A DNA stretch of 64,000 bases, taken from contig JHVA01000001.1 in assembly GCA_000688615.1 (NCBI GenBank), forward strand, positions 4,757,001-4,821,000. The letters are read 5' to 3'. The position numbers were made by a program, and so were the translations under genes. The notes under the pieces were generated by a model. It searched no databases and was not told where the DNA came from. It was given only the letters and a program-made list of their open reading frames with translations. Numbering within the stretch: the stretch's first letter is position 1; every line of letters begins with the position of its first letter. Positions 54,601-62,064 of this stretch are shown piece after piece. Origin of the DNA: Acidobacteriaceae bacterium KBS 146 (GTDB lineage Bacteria > Acidobacteriota > Terriglobia > Terriglobales > Acidobacteriaceae).

Positions 54601-55216
54601 TCAAGCCACCGTCGAGGTAGTACGAGACCTGGCCGACGAATCCGTCGGTGGATCCATTCGCAAGAACCTTGATCTCCTGATAGCCGAGGTTATTGATCGT
54701 ATCCACCTTCTGAATACCGGGAACCAGCTGAAGGAGGCGGTCGACGTTGCGGTTGACCAATGGAAGGTTGTCAATCTCAACGTTAGATACGGTCTGCCCG
54801 AGTGCGGAATTGCTCAGGTTCACCAGCGGAACATCGGCGCTGACCTCGATCGATTCACTGGTGGCTCCAATCTCTAGTTGCAGGTCAAGCGATGCGTTCT
54901 GCATGACGGAAAGCGTGATGCCGGAACGATCGAGCGTCTTGAAGCCAGCAGCCGTTACCGAGATCTTATAGGGGCCGATCGGAAGAAATTCTTCGTGATA
55001 AGAACCATCTTCCTTCGTCTTTCCGGCTCGCGTGAAGTTGGTTGCCGTCTGGGTAAGCGTGATGGTCGCATTGGGAATTGCAGCGCCACTTGTATCCGTG
55101 ATGGTGCCTGCGAGCGTTGCCGTGCTGAGCTGTGCCTCTGCCGCGGTGCTGAAAACCGTCACCAGCACAGCAAGCAAAGCAAAGCGCCAGCCTTGAGAGA
55201 ATAAGGCTTTATGCAT
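51689..55216 (-). CDS. Oar-like TonB-dependent outer-membrane receptor
   Basis: A 1175-aa protein starting at ATG 55216 (GGAGGC upstream), with a signal peptide (RFALLAVLVTVFSTAAEAQ). A carboxypeptidase-regulatory (Ig-like) domain spans about 25-110 (ATLAGTITDTSGAAIPNATI, YHEEFLPIGPYKISVTAAGF). The plug and a large beta-barrel follow, ending in a strand with VGGRILF. Such receptors import large substrates through the outer membrane. It is followed by a strong terminator and preceded by a promoter (55291-55320). Its place beside GH2, GH105, and ROK genes suggests carbohydrate uptake. Confidence 0.93.
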   Translation of the reverse strand: MHKALFSQGWRFALLAVLVTVFSTAAEAQLSTATLAGTITDTSGAAIPNATITLTQTATNFTRAGKTKEDGSYHEEFLPIGPYKISVTAAGFKTLDRSGITLSVMQNASLDLQLEIGATSESIEVSADVPLVNLSNSALGQTVSNVEIDNLPLVNRNVDRLLQLVPGIQKVDTINNLGYQEIKVLANGSTDGFVGQVSYYLDGGLNMTGLRNSGNQVPNPDAISQFNVVTNNYSAQLGRYSSAVVSVVSKSGTNSFHGSAFEFFRDRNFNAIAHNSGANATKNPYNQHRFGATLGGPIRRDKDFFFGSFGGYRFIQYSDYSGSLPSDAQMRGDFFENMPTTAEQKNCTTAPTAAANTAVHFLVCNPATLTPYPGNKLPSVDPTAANILSYLKKVLPARQPARTGDTRYTYRTRGPLPEQNEEYLIKTDHQLTQSHRLTLSYFLLNYKVRINPQSPMLTQLWSYSNYANKQQNANISDVWTISPRTVNQFWVNYTRQNGGRNAVSGDSTKQTLADFGSDFGVVGPPSLSDINVTGVEGFRLGQAITGPKAGANVYGIRDVLSTTRGKHTLYLGGEVGLEKDFQLTSLSNYGAFNFSTANAGSAAARTTNGLSDFIAGIPNTMAQDTGLYANASYFSYCLFAQDDWRILPNLTLNVGVRYDWQQAPTDPQRMQTNFTPGAQSHAFQNVSIIGKTGPQLAPVGLLFPGDPGVPKGGVFTPMNHISPRFGFAFDPYGDGKTVIHGAAGLFFGGISGNQWEFPSNFAPYAVRNTYSKVVSLTHPYTGDPTEFPTGTNPYPGLSFSRASNSATFLPLNQIVAFDPNYRWPYSVQLNFGVQQQLTNSLAVSIYYVGALNRKSPIYNDINGPVFNVTPQGTSGASCADKTQTCGYANTSATVNNRRPLNAQFGLSAANPAYSNVFIIRSNQNSNYNGLQVTIEQRITHHISARGYYSWSKTLQSNNLDATGGLNGTFVDANYPQLEYRQRSDQDRRHMMTMSFVWKPDYFDHYNRVVRTAFNGWTVTGIWTANSGQPFTVTTGVDNYFSGLGNNRPSVVPGRTPHTLPSRSRVGEMAQWFDTSAYCRPGTDAGCPGVGPLGLLGNTRPMQLDVPGYRNVDASLFRSFDLHESVKFQLRGEVSNVFNLVNLGTPSASMNSATYGQITGSGGGQRIIQVGGRILF

Positions 55217-55233
55217 AAGGGTGCCTCCATAGT

Positions 55234-55243
55234 CAAACGTTTG
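55234..55243. promoter_or_regulatory. Possible LacI-type operator
   Basis: CAAACGTTTG is a perfect 10-bp palindrome with a central CG, lying between the receptor promoter and its start. This is the shape used by LacI-family regulators; none is in the window. Confidence 0.35.
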
Positions 55244-55290
55244 TCTTAGGCTCAACGAGATGGCCCGAGATTTAATTGTGGGAACGCTGA

Positions 55291-55320
55291 AAGATAGTTC
55301 GCGGAGCAAACAATTGTCAA
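55291..55320 (-). promoter_or_regulatory. Predicted promoter of the TonB receptor gene
   Basis: On the minus strand TTGACA (55315-55320) and TATCTT (55291-55296) with 18-bp spacing, about 75 nt upstream of ATG. Confidence 0.5.
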
Positions 55321-55364
55321 TCCCGTTTTGGCCTGCTAGAGAAAAGCAGGGCCAAAATGGGATT
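55319..55364. terminator. Long hairpin between GH2 stop and the TonB promoter
   Basis: AATCCCGTTTTGGCCTGCT (55319-55337) pairs with its near-exact reverse copy up to 55364 (one G-T wobble and one bulge). It ends the GH2 transcript on the minus strand, and its edge shares two bases with the TTGACA of the receptor promoter. Confidence 0.6.
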
Positions 55365-55395
55365 AGCCTGTCCGCAAAGCGTGAGAGAGTTGTCC

Positions 55396-57903
55396 TCAGG
55401 TGAGGGGCAAGAAGGCCGTCGGCAGACCCTTGGAGCTGATTCCGACGGTCGTTCGGTCACCCGCTTCCCGTGCGACGCTGATCTCGGTCCGCCCATTGCA
55501 AAGCTCGACAACGCGGGAGCCGGTTGGAGTTCCGAGGTTGTCGATCAGGGCTCCATTCCCGGAGATCGTAAAGCGGACACGGTTTCGTGCATCCAGGCAA
55601 AGGACACCCTGTGCATCGTAAAGCCGGGCTTCCAGGGTCACCTTTCCAGTCCGGCGGCTAAGCTCGGTCAGCTTGAACATTGCAGGCTGTCCCCATACTT
55701 TCGTCTGGTAGGCGAATTCCAGCTCGTCGTTAACGGTAGCGGAGCCTCGCCGGGCGACGACACGCAGTTTGTTCGTGCCATCTACAAAAGGAACGGACCA
55801 GCGCAGGCCAGCAGCGGGGAAGTCCTGGCTATCTCGTTTTTTGACACCCGCAGAGACGCCATTGACGAAAAGCTCCGCACTCTCGCAGTTGGAATAGACC
55901 TTGACCATCTTCTTTTCGCCAGCTTCTCCCCATCGTATCGGCCACGAGTGGCCATAAATCCGGGCCATCGGTTGGTCGGTCCAATAGGACTGAAAGACGT
56001 AGTACCCCTCTTTTTTCTGCATGTCACGCGTAACCAGACCTTTCTGATTCACGCGGGGAACAGGGTTTTCGACTCGCAGTGGGGTTGTAAAGTCTTTGAA
56101 GACCCATTGTGCGGAGCCGGTGAACCACGGCAAGGTCTCCTGCACCTTGAGGTGCCAGTCGAATAAATTGCAGGCGTAAGTCTCCGACCAGTCTCCATCT
56201 TTCGACACGCGGGCCTCACCACCCGAGTTGAGGTAGGCAAGCCCGCGCTCATCGGTTCCGTGCCCTGTGGCGATCTCGGCGAGCACCTTGTCCGGATTTT
56301 CGGAGTGGCGACCAGCATGGCTGTCCGCGCCCCATTCTGCATGAAAGAGATGTTTGACGCACCCGCGCTGTGTCTCGAGGGACTTCTGATACTCGGGATA
56401 CGTTCCGCTGTACCAACCGGCCCAGATCGAAGGAGAGTAGACGTCCGGGATGTCGCGGGCAAAATCGCATCGGCGAATCGTGGTCATCCGCGACGGATCG
56501 AGCTGGTGGGAGAGGTCGCGAAGCTCAGTGAGATAAGCCCGAATCTTCTGCTGGTTCACTTCCGGGTATTCCGTCGGCCAGTCATCCTCATTGCCCAATC
56601 CCCACAGCAGGATACTGGGATGATTGCAGTGCTGCGCGATCATATTGCGCAATGTGCGACGGCCCATCTCCTGAAAGGCTTCACTGCCAACCCCACCGCG
56701 ACACCAGGGAATCTCCTCCCACACCAGAATGCCCAGGCGGTCACAAAGGTCCAGCACTCGCCGTGATTGCTGATAATGGGCGAGCCGGATGAAGTTTGCG
56801 CCCATATCCTTAATGAGATTCATCTCCTGCTCGATCAGGTCATCGGGCATCGCTGCTGCATACCCGGCGTGGTCTTCATGGCGGTGGGTACCGCGAAGCA
56901 GAAGCCGTTCCCCGTTGAGTTTGAAGGGACCGTGCTCGACCCATTCCGTGTGCCGAATCCCGAAGGTCTCTGTGGCTGTATACTCTCCGCTCGGCGTCGT
57001 TATTTTGACGTGGCACTGATAGAGGGCTGGATCTTGAGGGCTCCATAAATGAGCCTTGGCAAGAGTGAAGTGTGAGGCCGATCTTTGCCCGGACCAGGGA
57101 GCGGAGGTGAGTTTCGCGGTGTGGACCGTCGTGCCATCGGGAGAGATAACTTCAAGCGAGAGCCTGATCGGAGCCCTATCGTTGGCCGGATTGTAGAGCG
57201 TGGCGATAAGTTCAACTTCCGCCGGTGAACTCGCTTCCTTGAGACTTGTCTTGATGTGCAGATGATCGAGCGAGACCGTAGGCACGTAGACCAGATTGAC
57301 ATGACGATAAAGGCCGCCGTAGAGCGTGAAATCACTCAAGTCCGATGGCATTCTGTCCAGATCTCGCGAATTGTCGCAGAGGATCGCGATGGGCATTCCG
57401 GAAGGCTTTTGCCTTGTCCCTAGCGAAGAAGAATACTGATGGATCGCATCGGTGATATCGAAGACGAACTCATCATATCCACCAACATGTTCCCCGGCGA
57501 GTATGTCTCCCACATAGACTTTGGTCGACTGCCCAGCGCCTTCAAAGTGAAGAAGTGTCCGTCCGCCGGGGTACGGATTCGCAACAGGCAGGTGGAGGCG
57601 ATACCACCCGTTTCCTCGATAGGCCGGTGTATCGGGATCGCAGCCGTCATAGGCGTTGAAGCAGTGCGGCATGGCGATCGACTGCCAGGTCGCGATCTCT
57701 TTGCTGTGCCATACCTCCCACGGTCCACCGAGCGGTTCACGAAGAAACTCCCAGCCGGAAGAGAGTCGTGTGGACAGAAGTGATCCCGAAGACGATGGAT
57801 CGATGAGGCGAGCCATGGAAGCGCCGAGCGCTGTACGCGAGAAGACGGAAGAAGAGGCCGCAGTAAGCGCACTGCTCTTGATAAATGTTCGGCGGTTCAG
57901 CAT
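55396..57903 (-). CDS. Tat-exported glycoside hydrolase family 2 enzyme
   Basis: An 835-aa GH2 enzyme. The Tat-type signal is RRTFIKSSALTAASSSVF. The sugar-binding, Ig-like and TIM-barrel domains follow; LLWGLGNEDDW has the acid/base Glu (about 438) and HAEWGADSHAG the nucleophile Glu (about 524). The C-terminal Ig-like modules are ordinary. Typical activities are beta-galactosidase, beta-glucuronidase or beta-mannosidase; not resolved here. It has a good promoter upstream (58012-58040) and is divergent from the ROK regulator. Confidence 0.9.
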   Translation of the reverse strand: MLNRRTFIKSSALTAASSSVFSRTALGASMARLIDPSSSGSLLSTRLSSGWEFLREPLGGPWEVWHSKEIATWQSIAMPHCFNAYDGCDPDTPAYRGNGWYRLHLPVANPYPGGRTLLHFEGAGQSTKVYVGDILAGEHVGGYDEFVFDITDAIHQYSSSLGTRQKPSGMPIAILCDNSRDLDRMPSDLSDFTLYGGLYRHVNLVYVPTVSLDHLHIKTSLKEASSPAEVELIATLYNPANDRAPIRLSLEVISPDGTTVHTAKLTSAPWSGQRSASHFTLAKAHLWSPQDPALYQCHVKITTPSGEYTATETFGIRHTEWVEHGPFKLNGERLLLRGTHRHEDHAGYAAAMPDDLIEQEMNLIKDMGANFIRLAHYQQSRRVLDLCDRLGILVWEEIPWCRGGVGSEAFQEMGRRTLRNMIAQHCNHPSILLWGLGNEDDWPTEYPEVNQQKIRAYLTELRDLSHQLDPSRMTTIRRCDFARDIPDVYSPSIWAGWYSGTYPEYQKSLETQRGCVKHLFHAEWGADSHAGRHSENPDKVLAEIATGHGTDERGLAYLNSGGEARVSKDGDWSETYACNLFDWHLKVQETLPWFTGSAQWVFKDFTTPLRVENPVPRVNQKGLVTRDMQKKEGYYVFQSYWTDQPMARIYGHSWPIRWGEAGEKKMVKVYSNCESAELFVNGVSAGVKKRDSQDFPAAGLRWSVPFVDGTNKLRVVARRGSATVNDELEFAYQTKVWGQPAMFKLTELSRRTGKVTLEARLYDAQGVLCLDARNRVRFTISGNGALIDNLGTPTGSRVVELCNGRTEISVAREAGDRTTVGISSKGLPTAFLPLT

Positions 57904-58011
57904 GATCGAGGCAATAACTCCAGAGGTCCTTCGGGGGACGGAAGACCAGACACAAGTGCAACGGCTGAGACATATAATTCAGAGCATCTACAAAGTGCCT
58001 GGCTGTCAGTG

Positions 58012-58040
58012 ATATAAAGACTCGTTGTTTGTGATGTCAA
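58012..58040 (-). promoter_or_regulatory. Predicted promoter of the GH2 gene
   Basis: On the minus strand TTGACA (58035-58040) and TTATAT (58012-58017) with 17-bp spacing, about 105 nt upstream of the GH2 start. Confidence 0.6.
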
Positions 58041-58144
58041 GTTACGCGGATTGAGACTTTAAGAAGAAACCTTACGAGAGGTCCGTGAGTAAATAGAATT
58101 CTCTGCAGGATTGCGGTACCTCTTATTTGTACGAGAAAGCCCAG

Positions 58145-59317
58145 ATGCCCACACCCCCGACTCATCCATTTACCTTCACGAGAAAACAGAGTGCTTCGAA
58201 CAAGACACCGCGGCAGATCAACCGCAATCTTGTCTTCAATCTGATTCGCACGCGACAGCCCATCTCTCGTGCGGACCTTGCGCGCATCTCGGGTCTGCAG
58301 CGAAGCACAATTTCATTGATCGTGGAAGATCTGATTCGGGAGCGCTGGGTGCTCGAAGGTTCTACCGGCAGACTTCCCCGCGGACGCCGCCCCACCTTTC
58401 TTGAACTGAATCATCAACGTGCGGTTATCGCATTGGATATTCACCCATCGCAGACAACGGTTGCGGTTACCGACCTCGGGGGGAAGATCGTGGCGCAGAA
58501 CGTCGTCAATCTGCCCGGCGACCCCAATAAGGCAATCGCTCCCATCGTCGCTGCAATACGAAAGCTGATGACGGACCACGCGGACAAGTCATTTGACGGA
58601 ATTGGCATCAGCCTGCCAGGGCGTGCAGATCCCAAACAAAAGAAACCGATCTTTGCGCCCAACGTGAACTGGCCCATGCAGAGCATCCAGTCGAAGATTC
58701 ATCGCGCGACCGGTTTGCGCGTTGAGATGGACAATGTTGCGAATGCCTGCGCCTTGTCGGAGGTGTGGTTTGGTGACAGCGACGGACTCAATGACCTCGT
58801 CGTCGTCAATGTCTCTGAAGGCATAGGAACCGGCATCTTCTCCAACGGACGACTGCTCCGAGGCGCGAACGGCATGGCTGGAGAGTTCGGTCATGTAGAG
58901 ATGGAGCATGACGGCTACGTCTGCGGCTGCGGCGGACGCGGATGTTGGGAGACTGTGGCCTCCAACCGCGCGGGATTGCGCTACTACGAAGAACTCAGTG
59001 GTCGAACGGCACCATCGAATTTCTCCGCGTTGGTCAAAATGGCGCAGGCGGGTGACACTCAAGCGATCCGGGCGCTCGAAAAGATGTCGTCGTTTCTTGG
59101 TCGTGGACTGCGAATGATCGCGTCCGCTCTGGCTCCCAGCGAGATCATTATCGTCGGCGATATCACAAGCGCATGGCATCTGTTAGGGCCCAAGATCGAG
59201 GCAGAACTCAAGCAGAACGCCTTTTCGACAGCTCCCAGACTTCGCCCCGCCTTCGAAGGCAACACGGCCAGGTTGCGCAGTGCAGTCGCATTGGTCATGA
59301 ATCAAGGTCTCAATTGA
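58145..59317 (+). CDS. ROK-family transcriptional regulator
   Basis: A 390-aa ROK protein. The N-terminal winged helix (RNLVFNLIRTRQPISRADLA, SGLQRSTISLIVEDLIRE) is followed by the ROK sugar-kinase-like fold (GIGISLPGRADP, GIGTGIFSNGRLLRGANG). The zinc motif GHVEMEHDGYVCGCGGRGC is present. It is probably a sugar-responsive repressor of adjacent GH2 and GH105 genes; the ligand is unknown. ATG 58145 is chosen; TTG 58127 would add 6 residues. Confidence 0.88.
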   Translation: MPTPPTHPFTFTRKQSASNKTPRQINRNLVFNLIRTRQPISRADLARISGLQRSTISLIVEDLIRERWVLEGSTGRLPRGRRPTFLELNHQRAVIALDIHPSQTTVAVTDLGGKIVAQNVVNLPGDPNKAIAPIVAAIRKLMTDHADKSFDGIGISLPGRADPKQKKPIFAPNVNWPMQSIQSKIHRATGLRVEMDNVANACALSEVWFGDSDGLNDLVVVNVSEGIGTGIFSNGRLLRGANGMAGEFGHVEMEHDGYVCGCGGRGCWETVASNRAGLRYYEELSGRTAPSNFSALVKMAQAGDTQAIRALEKMSSFLGRGLRMIASALAPSEIIIVGDITSAWHLLGPKIEAELKQNAFSTAPRLRPAFEGNTARLRSAVALVMNQGLN

Positions 59318-59338
59318 ACTGAAAGGAAATTCTGTTTT

Positions 59339-60586
59339 ATGGTATTTGCGGAACTTCGATCTTTCCGTCTCCCGCTGCTGCATCTCTTCCCGTTGCGACG
59401 CACCGGAATGGCCGGCCTGCTCGCCTTGACGCTGGCGGCATCAGGCGCCTACATGTACGCGCAGACTGCCCCGGCGACGGCAACGGCGAAGAAACAGTCC
59501 CCGGATTCGAAGTCTTCCGGCGACGCACCGGACGATCCCGGGCCGTTGGCGACCGATATCTCCGCCGAACTGAAGCCCAAGGCAATCCAGGCAGTTGTTG
59601 AGAAGGTGGCCTCCTGGCAGGTCAAAGCTGCCGAGCCGACGTTCAATCGATTGTGGACGTACGCCGCGCTCTACGACGGCCTGCTCGCCGCTTCGAAGAC
59701 AACCGGCGATCCACAGTTTCGAGATGCCGTGATGAAGTTTTCCGAACAGGAAAAATGGCAACTGATCGACAATCGTTTTCCCCATGCCGACGATCAGGCG
59801 ATGGGCAAGGCTTACATGGATCTGTACCTCGGCGACCCGAAGAGTTCGCGTAAGCCAGAGCGTATGGCAAATACCAAAGAGATTATGGATAGGCTCGTAG
59901 GACGGCCCGACGATCCGTCGAAACTATTGTGGTGGTGGTGCGACGCTCTTTATATGGCTCCGCCGGTGCTGTCCCGGATGTTTGTCGCCACAGGCGACAA
60001 AAAGTATCTCGACTACATGGACCGCGAGTGGTGGTTGACCTCGAAGACGCTGTACAACCCGCAGGACCATCTTTATTTCCGCGATGAGCGGTATCTCACC
60101 CAGAAGCAAGCCAACGGCAAAAACCTCTACTGGTCGCGTGGAAATGGCTGGGTAATGGGTGGCCTGGTCAAGGTGCTTGAGATCATGCCGAAGAACTATC
60201 CTGCGCGGGCAAAGTACGTTGAACAGTTTCGGCAGATGGCCGAAGAGGTCAAGTCGATTCAGGGGCAGGATGGTCTGTGGCGTTCCGGTCTTCTCGATGC
60301 GGATGCGTACGAACTCCCCGAGGTTTCGGGCTCCGCGTTCTTTACCTATGCGATTGCTTATGGCATCAATGAGCACATTCTTGATCGCAAGACCTACCTT
60401 CCTGTCGTGGAAAAATCCTGGAAGGGAATGCTGCAGCACGTCTACGCGGACGGGCGCCTGGGATCGATTCAACCGGTCGACGCGCAGCCGGGCAAGTTCA
60501 AGCCGTCTTCCAGTCACGTATACGGTGTAGGAGGCTTCCTGATGGCGGGCTACGAGATGAACCGGCTCGCCGGAGGGAAACGCTAG
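59339..60586 (+). CDS. Unsaturated rhamnogalacturonyl/glucuronyl hydrolase (GH88/GH105)
   Basis: A 415-aa protein with a likely signal segment (MAGLLALTLAASGAYMYAQ, residues 24-42). The (alpha/alpha)6 barrel of GH88/GH105 follows: LWWWCDALYMAPPV (catalytic Asp), LYFRDERYL, NLYWSRGNGWVMGGL and LPEVSGSAFFTYAIAYGI. It removes unsaturated uronic acid from lyase products. Located 21 bp after the ROK gene, probably one transcript. Confidence 0.9.
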   Translation: MVFAELRSFRLPLLHLFPLRRTGMAGLLALTLAASGAYMYAQTAPATATAKKQSPDSKSSGDAPDDPGPLATDISAELKPKAIQAVVEKVASWQVKAAEPTFNRLWTYAALYDGLLAASKTTGDPQFRDAVMKFSEQEKWQLIDNRFPHADDQAMGKAYMDLYLGDPKSSRKPERMANTKEIMDRLVGRPDDPSKLLWWWCDALYMAPPVLSRMFVATGDKKYLDYMDREWWLTSKTLYNPQDHLYFRDERYLTQKQANGKNLYWSRGNGWVMGGLVKVLEIMPKNYPARAKYVEQFRQMAEEVKSIQGQDGLWRSGLLDADAYELPEVSGSAFFTYAIAYGINEHILDRKTYLPVVEKSWKGMLQHVYADGRLGSIQPVDAQPGKFKPSSSHVYGVGGFLMAGYEMNRLAGGKR

Positions 60587-60614
60587 ACGACGCTGTTTCC
60601 GCTTCGTAAACATC

Positions 60615-60650
60615 GAACCCGCTGCAAGCAAATGCAGCGGGTTCAGGTTT
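60615..60650. terminator. Bidirectional terminator
   Basis: GAACCCGCTGCA (60615-60626) pairs with TGCAGCGGGTTC (60633-60644), then AGGTTTT. Between the convergent GH105 and alginate-lyase genes. Confidence 0.88.
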
Positions 60651-60662
60651 TAAAGCTTCAAG

Positions 60663-61850
60663 TTATGAGATCCAGAGCAATGGTTGCCGGATGGGAAAAT
60701 TTCGTACGACCTCGGGGACGGTGGGATCAGGGTTCAGCCGCCTCCACACCGTGATGTACTCGGGCTTGTCGTAAGCAATGCCGCTGAAGAGCAACGCAGG
60801 GTTCCGCACCGGAAAATCGTCCCAGTGCTCGACGTCGTGGGCATAGGGCCATTTACTCTTGTCGTCGATAAACGGGAACAGAAACGCCATCATCTTCTTC
60901 AGGCCGCGTCCGTCCGGAGTGGTAAAGGCCCAAAGATCGTCCTGCGGAGTGGAGATACTCTGAGCCAGCCCGCAAAGTACGTCCATATCAAAAAGCGAGT
61001 AGCTGTACGGTTTCGTGCGAGCCAGCTCCAGAGGAAGGCTGCCGTCCGGCGCGATCTGATGAGGAACCAATGCGGTGCGGAAGCGATCCCTGCACCATTG
61101 CATCACCCCGGTGTTGCCGGTAAAACGGGCGAACTCTCCTGCCTGAAGGACCCAGCAGGTGCCGTGATTATTCTCGGCATCCCGCTCCTCCTGCCCGTTC
61201 TTTGAGGTACGCATCCATTCGAGATAGTCCGAGAACCAGTGGCGAATCTCGCCTCCGAATCGCAAAGCACTGGCTCGATCCAGCAACGTTGCCGCTCGCG
61301 CTACCTCGACCAGATGCAGCGTATCGATAATCCCGATGCCGCGGCCCTTGTTCACTCCAAAGATAGCCTGCGCATACTCGAGGTTCGGATTCATCTTTGT
61401 CGCCGGATCGGCAAACCATGCGTTCAGATGCTGCGCCGCATGATCGGAATACTTCTTTTGCCGGGTAAGCAACCATGCGGCGGTCAACGCCGGAACCATC
61501 AGGCTGAGCCGGACCATCGCCTCGCGATGTGCATTGAAGTTTTGGGGATTACTGTATCCATCTCTCCGGATATAGGGGCCGCCGGGATTCTTGGGATCCG
61601 GCCACCAGTAATCTCCCTCGGAGTAAAAATCGTGTGGGCCTCCCGGGCTCCGTTCCGAATGCGCCGCCGTCACGGTTACCGGCTTCTCTGCGAGGTAACT
61701 GTTCGCCGCGTCCAGAATCCTGTCGTGATCTGTCGCTTCAACCAGGGAATAGATACCTTTGGGGGGTGCTGCCCACACGTTCCTTTCGCCGGTGCTCGCC
61801 GCAACGCCTGTAGCAAGCCAGCAAAACTCTCTTCTTGAAAGATCCTTCAT
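60663..61850 (-). CDS. Tat-exported alginate-lyase-family (PL5-like) protein
   Basis: A 395-aa protein with a Tat motif SRREFCWLATGVAAST. The alpha-barrel has a conserved AENNHGTCW near 228 and SEGDYWWPDPKNPGGPYIRRDG near 75-95. These are typical of the alginate-lyase family (PF05426), which cleaves uronic-acid polysaccharides by beta-elimination. The product of such a lyase would suit the neighbouring GH105. Convergent with it. Confidence 0.88.
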   Translation of the reverse strand: MKDLSRREFCWLATGVAASTGERNVWAAPPKGIYSLVEATDHDRILDAANSYLAEKPVTVTAAHSERSPGGPHDFYSEGDYWWPDPKNPGGPYIRRDGYSNPQNFNAHREAMVRLSLMVPALTAAWLLTRQKKYSDHAAQHLNAWFADPATKMNPNLEYAQAIFGVNKGRGIGIIDTLHLVEVARAATLLDRASALRFGGEIRHWFSDYLEWMRTSKNGQEERDAENNHGTCWVLQAGEFARFTGNTGVMQWCRDRFRTALVPHQIAPDGSLPLELARTKPYSYSLFDMDVLCGLAQSISTPQDDLWAFTTPDGRGLKKMMAFLFPFIDDKSKWPYAHDVEHWDDFPVRNPALLFSGIAYDKPEYITVWRRLNPDPTVPEVVRNFPIRQPLLWIS

Positions 61851-61991
61851 TCCTCAGACTTCCTTGTCCTTCGCGGAAACAGATGTCGTCCCAACCTCAC
61901 TCGAAGCTGCCGCGCCCATCATACGCGTTCAAATCCCGCTTATCTTTCGCTGCAGGTCTTAGAAATTACAAAGGATTCATCCCTGCGTCCT

Positions 61992-62014
61992 TGACCACTG
62001 AATGGTCATTCAGT
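61992..62014. promoter_or_regulatory. Overlapping palindromic operators upstream of the beta-oxidation gene
   Basis: TGACCA/TGGTCA (61992-62008) and ACTGAATG/CATTCAGT (61997-62014) overlap. The second resembles TetR-type fatty-acid regulator sites (TGAATG..CATTCA). Located about 50 bp before the gene. Confidence 0.5.
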
Positions 62015-62064
62015 ATCCTCCTCCCCGTAGCGGCACCGGCCTGCTACCGAGGAGATCTCCAGGC

